A stretch of 13,568 nucleotides of DNA from Deltaproteobacteria bacterium UBA6601 (GTDB lineage: Bacteria; Myxococcota_A; UBA796; UBA9615), in the NCBI GenBank assembly GCA_002433485.1, contig DJIF01000107.1, forward strand, positions 21,540 through 35,107, written 5' to 3'. A program made the translations under genes and the position numbers. Below are positions 7,543 to 13,568 of this stretch, one piece after another. Below the pieces are notes generated by a model. That model worked only from the letters and a program-made list of their open reading frames with translations. It had not been told where the DNA came from and did not search any database. Each line of letters begins with the position of its first letter. Within the stretch, counting starts at the first letter, position 1.

Positions 7543-7585
7543 GGCAAGCCGCGCAGAGCAGGTCAAATGTCTAGCGCAGCTTGCC
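7543..7585. repeat. Inverted repeat downstream of the YHYH gene (12-bp stem, 19-base loop)
   Basis: GGCAAGCCGCGC (7543-7554) and GCGCAGCTTGCC (7574-7585) pair over 12 positions with one mismatch on the plus strand, which becomes a G-U pair on the minus-strand RNA. It starts 18 bases after the YHYH stop. No T-run follows, so it is not a classical intrinsic terminator. It could still stabilise the mRNA 3' end, or be a protein-binding or REP-like element. Confidence 0.55.
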
Positions 7586-7603
7586 TAAGCTCCTGAATAA
7601 ATT

Positions 7604-8551
7604 CTAGCCGGGACCAGCACCACCAGATGACTTATCAAAGCTTGGGTCCGTGCTACCGACAAAGCAGCCCAGAACCCATGGAAAGCCATCAGTAACGTAA
7701 TAGCCATAGCTGCCGTTACGGGTCATGCCATTGCACTCATCCAGATCACCACTACCCGCAAGGTACTCGTAGTCATCACGATAAGTGCCGTCATAGCTAC
7801 CCCCGGGGAAGGCCCCCTCACCGGACTGACTGACACGCTCGCCGGCCTTGAGCTGATAACTGGACTCCACCGCCCGCACGCTGTCCTCATCCTCAATAAA
7901 AGGGCCGTAGATGGGAAAACCATCGGCGGCAAAGCCGATGAGGCCTGATTCACTGCTACCACTGGTATCGAACAGAGCCTCGGGCGAGCCATGATAGTGA
8001 TAGGCACCGTCAGGCTGGGTATGGGCATTGTGCCCGTCGGTGCCGAAATTGTTGCCGGAGTACATAGGGTCATAGCGCCATGGGGTGTTGGCCTCCATAC
8101 AACCGATCTTCTCCTCACCCAGGGGCTGATCGCCAACTCCGTAACAAGCGGCAGCCAGCAGGTCGAGCTTGACCCCATTGAGCATGACCGCATTGTCGGT
8201 TCTCAGGCTCACAGCGGTGCCGCTGGAGGCCAACTGGGGATTCCGCGGCAGGCTCACCGTTGCCTGCACTTCCGCAGCGGCAGTCGCAAACTGCGCTCCA
8301 GCGCCGGCAAAGTCATGATTAGGGATGGAGTTGGAGGCAACCGAGCAGACGTCGTCACCAGCTCTGATCTCTACCGAACCGCTAAAATCACGCCCCTGCT
8401 GCTCATCCCGCACCTGGGACGAGAAGCTGCCCACATAGTCAGCGCAGTCAGCACTGCGCTCAGTAAATACCGCATCGGTGATATCAATCCCCTGAAGCTG
8501 AGTGCAACCGGCCAGAGACGAGACAACAAACAACAACGTCGCATGACGCAT
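7604..8551 (-). CDS. YHYH domain-containing lipoprotein
   Basis: The product is 315 residues from ATG 8551, chosen because GGAG stands 5 bases before it and the signal peptide then begins directly with MRH. The in-frame ATG 8587 would add 12 residues ahead of the signal. The lipobox is perfect: SLAGC, Cys16. The C-terminal two-thirds is the YHYH domain: DGHNAH and DGAYHYHG (His-rich core), GFAADGFPIYGP, and an LDECNG...YGYYVTDGFPWVLGC ending, all hallmarks of the family. A Ser/Gly-rich tail follows. YHYH proteins are widespread secreted proteins of unknown function; the clustered His residues suggest metal binding. The gene follows the coiled-coil lipoprotein gene on the same strand after 92 bases, and the two may be co-transcribed. 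Confidence 0.9.
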   Translation of the reverse strand: MRHATLLFVVSSLAGCTQLQGIDITDAVFTERSADCADYVGSFSSQVRDEQQGRDFSGSVEIRAGDDVCSVASNSIPNHDFAGAGAQFATAAAEVQATVSLPRNPQLASSGTAVSLRTDNAVMLNGVKLDLLAAACYGVGDQPLGEEKIGCMEANTPWRYDPMYSGNNFGTDGHNAHTQPDGAYHYHGSPEALFDTSGSSESGLIGFAADGFPIYGPFIEDEDSVRAVESSYQLKAGERVSQSGEGAFPGGSYDGTYRDDYEYLAGSGDLDECNGMTRNGSYGYYVTDGFPWVLGCFVGSTDPSFDKSSGGAGPG

Positions 8552-8643
8552 AGCTACTCCAAGGTGAACAGAGGCGTCAGCGATCATAACGAAGCGTTAG
8601 CGCTTTTCAGGCTGCTCCAGAGGGCAACTGAACTCCCTTTTCC

Positions 8644-9945
8644 TCAGAGGGCGCTGCCCGTCGCATTCTCAAGCCCGGCATAGTCCACCTCTAAGCCATT
8701 GGCGGCGATCCAGGCGTTACGCACACCAACTCCTTCGATGAAGTTGTTGGAGTCAAAGTCGGTAATCTGAATAACGTGACTCCCGGGACTCAAGGTAAAG
8801 CTCACATCATTGCTGCATTGCCCGTCGCCATCCCCGGGGCTCGCCACGTTGGCACCGTCAACACTGACCGTCGAGGTATCGGAGCGGCAAAAATTCCAGT
8901 TGACTGCGACGCTGGAGCTGCTCGGGTTGTTCACATAGAAGGTCACGTAGGCGCGGATACCGCTTTCGATACCTGAATTGATCTGCTGCGAGATATAAAA
9001 GGCACCATCGCTAGTAATAAGCAACAGGCCCGAGCGCCCCTGGTTATAGGAACCCTCAGCCCCCACGCTTGAGGTCTCCCAGAGGGCGGGCGAGCCAAAC
9101 AGACCGATACCGTCACCAAGCACACTGATCTCCGCGGCGTTATTAGCAATATCGAGCGCATTTCCAGCAATGGACCCCGCATTACTGGAGATGTCCCCTG
9201 AATTGCTGGAGATGTCCCCAGAGTTGCTGGAGATATGCCCTGCATTTGTAGCCACATCAGCCGCATTGGAGGCGATTGCGCTGGCATTGGTGGCGATTGC
9301 GCTGGCATTGGTGGCGACTGCGCCGGCATTGGTAACAATGTCAGCTGCGTTAGTGACGATGTCAGCGGAGTTCGCCAGGACAGCTACTGCGTTGGCCGCG
9401 ACATCTGCTGCATTGGCGCTGCTCGTAGTGCCGTTTGCAGCAATGGCGATGGAGTTCTGAGCGATGGTAGCGGTATTGCTCGCCACCAGCGCCGTTGAGG
9501 ATGCAATGGCCGACGAGTTCGAGGCGATGGAAGAGGTATGAGAAGCGACAGTATTCTCCAGCCCATCAAGGTCACCACCGCTCACAAAGCCCTGCGCCTC
9601 TACCCAGTCTTCGGTTGCCAGTCCCTTGGGCTCTAGGGTCTCGAGAAGCATGGTGTTGGCAGCAACCTGTGCCTCAAGCTCAGTGAGGTCAACACCACCG
9701 GACAGCGCCGCGACCTCTTCGCTAAGCTGAGTCAGGACCGCGCTGTTCTGCTCGACCTGAGCGGCCAGAGCCGCCACCGAATCCGCCTGACCAGAGTTCG
9801 CAGTCTGCTGCTCGGCGAGGGTCTGCTCCAAGCTCGTGATGCGACTCTCAACATCGGGACTAAGCCCTCCCTCAGCAGCGCAACTAACGCAAAGAAAAGC
9901 GGTGACCACCACAGCAGATAGCTTCAATGCAAGATCGACCATCAT
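8644..9945 (-). CDS. Probable lipoprotein with an Asn-layered heptad coiled-coil stalk and C-terminal head
   Basis: The product is 433 residues from ATG 9945; GGAGG lies 5 bases upstream, and ATG 9942 is an equally possible start. The signal peptide ends CVSC (about 22), a weak lipobox, so lipidation is likely but not certain. An acidic/Gln-rich coiled coil (about 30-105) precedes a stretch of unbroken heptads at about 133-273. Every seventh residue is Ile or Val (one Ser), and three residues later comes Asn at 18 of 19 positions (143-269; Ser at 150), with Ala/Ser/Thr filling between. Ile-x-x-Asn spacing is the N@d pattern of trimeric autotransporter and phage fibre stalks, where Asn layers hold anions in the core. 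The last 155 residues form a beta-rich head with two Cys (about 353 and 377) that I do not recognise. A trimeric surface fibre is inferred. The stalk DNA contains exact 21-base repeats. Confidence 0.88.
   Translation of the reverse strand: MMVDLALKLSAVVVTAFLCVSCAAEGGLSPDVESRITSLEQTLAEQQTANSGQADSVAALAAQVEQNSAVLTQLSEEVAALSGGVDLTELEAQVAANTMLLETLEPKGLATEDWVEAQGFVSGGDLDGLENTVASHTSSIASNSSAIASSTALVASNTATIAQNSIAIAANGTTSSANAADVAANAVAVLANSADIVTNAADIVTNAGAVATNASAIATNASAIASNAADVATNAGHISSNSGDISSNSGDISSNAGSIAGNALDIANNAAEISVLGDGIGLFGSPALWETSSVGAEGSYNQGRSGLLLITSDGAFYISQQINSGIESGIRAYVTFYVNNPSSSSVAVNWNFCRSDTSTVSVDGANVASPGDGDGQCSNDVSFTLSPGSHVIQITDFDSNNFIEGVGVRNAWIAANGLEVDYAGLENATGSAL
9127..9549 (-). repeat. 21-base (7-codon) tandem repeat array encoding the coiled-coil stalk
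   Basis: About twenty 21-base units encode the heptads of the stalk. Most are diverged, but the units at 9271-9291 and 9292-9312 are identical, and the next one (9313-9333) differs at two positions. The units at 9181-9201 and 9202-9222 match at 19 of 21. The array therefore grew in part by recent in-frame duplication, and its length may vary between strains without breaking the reading frame. Confidence 0.85.
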
Positions 9946-9950
9946 GAAAG

Positions 9951-9955
9951 CCTCC
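9951..9955 (-). promoter_or_regulatory. Ribosome binding site of the coiled-coil gene
   Basis: GGAGG on the minus strand is 5 bases before ATG 9945 and 8 before ATG 9942, so both are good starts. It rules out the TTG at 9957, which would lie upstream of it. A TATAGT hexamer (9971-9966) just upstream could be a -10 element, but no -35 accompanies it. Confidence 0.65.
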
Positions 9956-10009
9956 AATAATCACAACTATAAGTTAATGAGCTCAGCTCGAGCGCGCATC
10001 CGGAGCTGA

Positions 10010-11077
10010 TCAATCCACAGCGGCACTGCCCGTTGCGATGCTCAAGTCATCCCAAAGAACGCGCAGCGCTTCGCCTTCCCCTTTGACGTAGTTCACCAGC
10101 TCACCGCTGGTATAGAGCTTGAGTGGATTGATCGAGCGAAAACCGTCCGGAGCAGGGTCGCGGGGATGATGGGTCGAGCCACGCACGGCCATCAGTTCGT
10201 GGCGAGTTCCGTCCAGCTCAACAAGATCAACCCGGTACAGACCATCCTCCGCGCAGCCCTCACGCAGTTCGACCTCAATGGTGAACCACTCATCGAGCGG
10301 CACCGGCGCCGTCCCATTACGAGATTCCCAGACATCGGTCCATGGACCGCCATCAAGGGCTTGAGTCTGCGCGTGACTGTTCCACAACAAGGGCCCATCT
10401 TGCTCTTTGTTGAGGTTCAAAGTGACCCGAAAGGTGTGTTCCTCCGCTGGTGCGTTATTCCAAAACTCAGCAAGAGTCAGCCAGTGAATGGCTTTACCCC
10501 ATTCCTCCAGGACCGAAAAACCTTCCGCCAAGCGCACCTTTACGCTGTACCGAAAGGTACGTAGAGCCTCATTGTTGCGGATTCCCAGCTGAATACGTGC
10601 CTTGTCCTGGGGTGCTTGGGGTACATGTGGCTCACCGATCCAGAACTGCATCACCCGATTGGACGCATCGGCGGGGTCGTCGACCATGTTCACATCCCGC
10701 TGACCACGATTGCCCGCCTCAAAGAAGAGCTTGCCGTCACCAAAGGTCGGTCCGCCCTCCAGATCAGCCTGCCAATCGCTGAGGTAAAGCCCCTCTTCGT
10801 TGCCGACAATATCGGCATCACGAGATTCCCGCTCGATCACCTCAACGCTGCCACCAAAACCAGACTGAAACCGCACCTCATAGTCCGGCTCCAGCGATGC
10901 TCCGGAAGGCAGGCAAAGGGGCCCCTCACTGCAGCCCGGCAAGACCGCGATAAAAAACAGCAAGCCGCCGCTCCTGCTGCCCCGAGGCCACTGAGCTCTG
11001 CCTGTGCGGGGCCAAGAACAAAGCCAACCAGTAACGGCTACAAAATGGCTGAACAATGACAAGCTCAACTGCCTCAT
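10010..11077 (-). CDS. Exported polysaccharide lyase-like / ConA-like beta-sandwich protein
   Basis: The product is 355 residues from ATG 11077, which lacks a clear ribosome binding site. The N-terminus is odd: a weakly hydrophobic stretch (about 5-20), an Arg/Trp-rich segment, and then a second hydrophobic stretch ending LPGC (Cys49) that looks like the real lipoprotein signal. The true start may be a non-ATG codon inside. The mature part has alternating strands with HWLTLAEFWNN (about 197-207), FRVTLNLNKE (about 215-224), a Trp-rich WTDVW block, and the ending NPLKLYTSGELVNYV then LRVLWDDLSI. This pattern fits the jelly-roll of heparin-lyase-I-like and similar glycan-active proteins, in which the WDD strand closes the sandwich. 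Catalytic residues cannot be assigned. It probably binds or cleaves a polysaccharide at the cell surface. Confidence 0.72.
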   Translation of the reverse strand: MRQLSLSLFSHFVAVTGWLCSWPRTGRAQWPRGSRSGGLLFFIAVLPGCSEGPLCLPSGASLEPDYEVRFQSGFGGSVEVIERESRDADIVGNEEGLYLSDWQADLEGGPTFGDGKLFFEAGNRGQRDVNMVDDPADASNRVMQFWIGEPHVPQAPQDKARIQLGIRNNEALRTFRYSVKVRLAEGFSVLEEWGKAIHWLTLAEFWNNAPAEEHTFRVTLNLNKEQDGPLLWNSHAQTQALDGGPWTDVWESRNGTAPVPLDEWFTIEVELREGCAEDGLYRVDLVELDGTRHELMAVRGSTHHPRDPAPDGFRSINPLKLYTSGELVNYVKGEGEALRVLWDDLSIATGSAAVD

Positions 11078-11253
11078 GACAGCTGATTCTAAAGCAATAA
11101 AGGCGTCCTGAAGTCAGCAGACCATGAGGAGACCTAAGCGCACAGATGTTGAGTTTTTGTGAAGATTGTTAGCATAGTTTTTACATATGGTCGTTCGAGG
11201 CTAGCCTGATCAAGCACGAGGTGCTGACCCACACTCGGCCCAGGACTACCGCC
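11078..11253. promoter_or_regulatory. Divergent intergenic region with a weak plus-strand promoter
   Basis: The gap separates the polysaccharide-lyase-like gene (minus) from the large PPC-domain lipoprotein gene (plus). An A/T-rich stretch at 11140-11190 holds a possible plus-strand promoter: TTGAGT at 11149-11154, an 18-base spacer and CATAGT at 11173-11178. Each hexamer matches four of six positions. Nothing convincing was seen for the minus strand. Confidence 0.3.
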
Positions 11254-13026
11254 ATGAAAACCGCCCCCCTGAGTTGCCCACGATCCGCCCCCCGGTCCAC
11301 GCGCAGAGCACTATCCGCCTCGATCTTGCTGTGGTGCGGAGTCGCCAGCCTGACGGCCTGTGACAGCTTCGGACCGGATGGACAGGAGCCGGCAATAATC
11401 ACCGGCCAAGAGAGCTTCACCCCCGACAATGGCGATAACGATCCGCCCTTCGCCGGCCCGGAGAACTACGACTGGGGAGCCGTTCCTGAACCTCAGTTGG
11501 CCGAAGAGGTGGTCAGCCTGGACGAAGAACCCTGCTTCGACTCCTTAGAAGTAAGCGACGACTTCAGCGAAACGACCATCCGCTTGCTGTGCCCGGCTAG
11601 GGAAGTCGAGGTTGAAGCTGGTGATCTGCTACTCAGCAGCGTGGGCAGCGGCTACCTGCTGCGCGTCATCAGCGTGTCAGATGGGGACTACGCCATCCAT
11701 GCAGAGACCACCCCTGGCACCCTCAGCGAGTTGTTCCCCGATGGCGGCTTCTTCACCACCATCGACCTCGAAGATCCGAGCCGTGCACCGCTCGCCTGGG
11801 GCGCCAACAACCTCTACGACGAAGATGGCCTGAGGATTCGATTTGAGGGTGCCAGCATAGACATGGGGCTACCCCAACTGGTGTTTGGTACCCAACACGA
11901 GGGAGGCTCTGTAGTACGCCGAGACCTCTACCTGAAGATGAACAGTTCCATCTCGCTGGCGGTCTCTGCTCGGGCAGGCGCGGCGGTGTTCAAGACAGTC
12001 TCAAAGGACCTGTTCACCAAGAGCTTCCCGATTCGCGTAGTTACACCATCTTTTGTCTACGTGGGGACTGTGGAGTTGACCGCAAGGCTAAAGGTTCTCG
12101 CCCAGATCCTGGCAGCCGGTCAGGTCCGTGCGGGCACCACCATCAACACCACCATGCGGGTAGGCACTACCTACAACGAAATCACCAACCGCTTCGAAGA
12201 CCTTGAGAACTTCGAGACCGAGTTCTCCGCCAACGAAATTGAAGTCAGCACGACCCGCTCCATGAAGCTGAAGGCCTCCATCGACTTTCGTGCTGAAGTG
12301 AAACACTACAAGGTCATCGGCACCTATATGGAGATGGGCCCTTACCTGCAGCTGGCCGGCACAGCTGAATGTAGAGATCTGGACTGGGCTCTGACCACCG
12401 GCTGGGGAGGCAAGTTCGGCGCCCACGCAGACCTTTACTGGTGGGATATCAACCTCATCACCATTCTCTGGGATCAGCCTTTTGGTGGCCCGCTGATGGG
12501 CGGCAACATTGAGCTTCCAGTCTCAGTAGGAGGCGATAACTGCGACCCGGAGCCGGTTCCCAAGCCCGAGCCCGAGCCCGAGCCCAGCGGTGAACCGCCA
12601 CCGGACCCCGAGCCAGCGGATAATGAAGAGTCGGAAAGCCCCGACGCCGGGAGCTGCACCCCCGTTCAGGAACTCGCCTGCGGCGATATCATCAGCGGTA
12701 ATACTGCAACCGATAGTCTGGCGACCTCAGTTATTGACGCCTACGGCATCAACGTTGGTAATTATGCGGCGCCGGAACTGGTCTATCGTTGGAACGGCAG
12801 TGCTCCAGTACGCTTTCGGCTGGTCGAACCACGCCCCACCGAAGTCAACCACGACATCATGATCATCGAAGCAAGTCCCGAGCATGCCACCTGCGCTGAA
12901 GCAGAGTCCTTTGACTATGGCTTCAACTCGGTGCTCTGGGAAGGTTCAGGAGCGGTCCTGGTGGTGGTCGACGGCTACAATCTGGACAGCGGCGCTTTCG
13001 AGTTGGAAGTGGACTGTAACCCTTGA
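11254..13026 (+). CDS. Large lipoprotein with Pro/Glu linker and C-terminal PPC-like domain
   Basis: The product is 590 residues from ATG 11254, which has AGGA 8 bases upstream; GTG 11221 lacks a site and is less likely. The signal has an extended Arg-rich start, a hydrophobic core and a perfect lipobox, LTAC (Cys36). An acidic, Pro-rich stretch follows, and then about 340 residues of beta-rich sequence with no recognised family. A Pro/Glu repeat linker (about 430-466, from tandem CCCGAG hexamers) leads to a C-terminal module (about 468-590) with CxxxxxLACG, an ELVYRW strand and VLVVVDGYNLDSGAF, ending in a Cys. This is the same PPC-like fold as the two modules of the protein at the left edge of the window (1-1295). 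The role is unknown; a surface-anchored binding protein or exposed scaffold is an inference. Confidence 0.85.
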   Translation: MKTAPLSCPRSAPRSTRRALSASILLWCGVASLTACDSFGPDGQEPAIITGQESFTPDNGDNDPPFAGPENYDWGAVPEPQLAEEVVSLDEEPCFDSLEVSDDFSETTIRLLCPAREVEVEAGDLLLSSVGSGYLLRVISVSDGDYAIHAETTPGTLSELFPDGGFFTTIDLEDPSRAPLAWGANNLYDEDGLRIRFEGASIDMGLPQLVFGTQHEGGSVVRRDLYLKMNSSISLAVSARAGAAVFKTVSKDLFTKSFPIRVVTPSFVYVGTVELTARLKVLAQILAAGQVRAGTTINTTMRVGTTYNEITNRFEDLENFETEFSANEIEVSTTRSMKLKASIDFRAEVKHYKVIGTYMEMGPYLQLAGTAECRDLDWALTTGWGGKFGAHADLYWWDINLITILWDQPFGGPLMGGNIELPVSVGGDNCDPEPVPKPEPEPEPSGEPPPDPEPADNEESESPDAGSCTPVQELACGDIISGNTATDSLATSVIDAYGINVGNYAAPELVYRWNGSAPVRFRLVEPRPTEVNHDIMIIEASPEHATCAEAESFDYGFNSVLWEGSGAVLVVVDGYNLDSGAFELEVDCNP

Positions 13027-13066
13027 TGTAAGGAGCACCGGTAGCACTCAGTACGACGTCAGCCCC

Positions 13067-13091
13067 AGGCTGGCCAGTAGTTGGCAAGCCT
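13067..13091. terminator. Hairpin between two convergent genes (possible bidirectional terminator)
   Basis: AGGCTGGCCA (13067-13076) and TGGCAAGCCT (13082-13091) pair at 9 of 10 positions around a 5-base loop. It lies in the 89-base gap between convergent genes, a normal place for a shared terminator. Neither side has a T-run, so termination is uncertain. Confidence 0.4.
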
Positions 13092-13115
13092 GCAACTCCC
13101 TTCGGTCAAGCCTGC

Positions 13116-13568
13116 TCAACAGCCACTATTGCATGCACAGGAGTCACCACAATTGACCTGCCCAAGCGAGGCTGATGGGCCGGTACAAGCAAGCGCGCAG
13201 GGACCATCACCACAGGTAACCTGACCGCCCTGGCAGGCAGAGTCGCCGGTACACTCAAGAGTCAGAGTATCGGGACCGCTGCCAGTCAGGAACATGGACT
13301 GACAAGCGCTGGAATTGCTGCAACCAACCGTACAAGGCCCCTCATTGGGGCAGCGGATAGAGGCACTCTGGCAGGCGGCAATGCCGCCGCACTGAACATC
13401 ACACTCCATAAATGCCGGGCACAGCAGGGCTGCTCCCTGGCACGAACTGTTGGCATTGCAGTCAATGCTACAGACCACCCCCGAACAACTACTGCAGGCA
13501 GCTGGGCAAGGGCTAGGCTCAACCAGAACGGTCGGTTCCGGGCAAGCGCTGTCGTCATCATCACCAGC
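13116..13568 (-). CDS. Cys-rich repeat exported protein (5' end outside window)
   Basis: The frame is open from the right edge to TGA at 13118-13116, about 150 codons; the N-terminus lies outside. An acidic DDDDS spacer and a Pro-rich stretch lead into Cys repeats, such as SSCQGAALLC, AACQSASIRC, SACQSMFL and SACQGGQVTC, spaced about 20-30 residues apart with paired Cys between them. Such disulfide-rich tandem repeats are common in secreted proteins of Myxococcota and relatives. The last repeat is degenerate and ends with four Cys in eleven residues. No enzyme domain is visible. An internal GTG at 13478 is not the start, because coding-type sequence with the same bias continues upstream to the window edge. 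The acidic DDDDS spacer resembles one in the left-edge lipoprotein. Confidence 0.75.
   Translation of the reverse strand, partial: AGDDDDSACPEPTVLVEPSPCPAACSSCSGVVCSIDCNANSSCQGAALLCPAFMECDVQCGGIAACQSASIRCPNEGPCTVGCSNSSACQSMFLTGSGPDTLTLECTGDSACQGGQVTCGDGPCALACTGPSASLGQVNCGDSCACNSGC

Larger units (their letters stand above)
7288..7603. other. 316-base intergenic regulatory region upstream of the imelysin operon
   Basis: This gap lies between the imelysin operon start and the end of the YHYH gene, both on the minus strand. From left to right it holds the operon leader, a small stem-loop with a 9-G run (on the plus strand), the Fur-controlled promoter and a long inverted repeat (7543-7585). The stretch 7440-7540 shows no convincing gene or RNA; a few GCGC-containing partial repeats are present but do not form a clear structure. 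Confidence 0.7.

Noticed and set aside
9170..9498. CRISPR-like or repeat-protein reading of the 21-base repeats on the plus strand
   Set aside because: Units are contiguous without spacers and are fully explained by the heptads on the minus strand; the plus-strand frame is a shadow.
11124..11162. Twelve-codon open frame upstream of the large lipoprotein gene, as a possible leader peptide
   Set aside because: No regulatory codon run, hairpin pair or attenuator; it lies upstream of the likely promoter.
12088..12426. 112-residue minus-strand frame inside the large lipoprotein gene
   Set aside because: Shadow frame with no signal, domain or start site.

Overview
The window encodes the cell envelope of a Gram-negative bacterium. 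Almost every gene product starts with a Sec signal, most of them with a lipoprotein-type Cys, and there are two kinds of c-type haem protein. Base composition is moderately GC-rich. The lineage cannot be fixed from sequence. The canonical Fur box and the imelysin/di-haem operon fit marine gammaproteobacteria. The Asp-rich loops (DGLDNDGDG type), PPC-like modules and Cys-rich repeats also fit Myxococcota or Bradymonadota. No mobile element, tRNA, rRNA or CRISPR array was seen.

Left edge (1-2279): a lipoprotein gene on the minus strand runs off the window. It alternates PPC-like beta-sandwich modules with Asp/Cys calcium-loop motifs. A divergent plus-strand gene encodes a small lipoprotein with one CXXCH haem motif.

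Centre (2285-7435): a tightly packed minus-strand operon, transcribed from right to left. It encodes an IrpA-type imelysin with GxHxxE, a DUF1111 di-haem oxidoreductase-like protein, a second imelysin-like protein that has lost GxHxxE, and a multipass HTTM/vitamin-K-dependent gamma-carboxylase-like protein. The first two junctions overlap (TAATG and ATGA); the last gap is at most a few bases. A near-consensus Fur box lies between the -35 and -10 elements of the only evident promoter. The operon is therefore most likely switched on by iron limitation and devoted to periplasmic metal handling.

Right part (7604-11077, minus strand): a YHYH-domain lipoprotein, a probable lipoprotein with a 20-heptad Asn-at-d coiled-coil stalk and an unrecognised head, and a polysaccharide-lyase-like/ConA-like beta-sandwich protein. 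A plus-strand gene (11254-13026) encodes a large lipoprotein with a Pro/Glu linker and a C-terminal PPC-like module related to those at the left edge. A Cys-rich repeat protein runs off the right edge on the minus strand.

The most unusual points are the carboxylase-like membrane protein inside an iron-regulated imelysin operon, and the Asn-layered coiled-coil lipoprotein.
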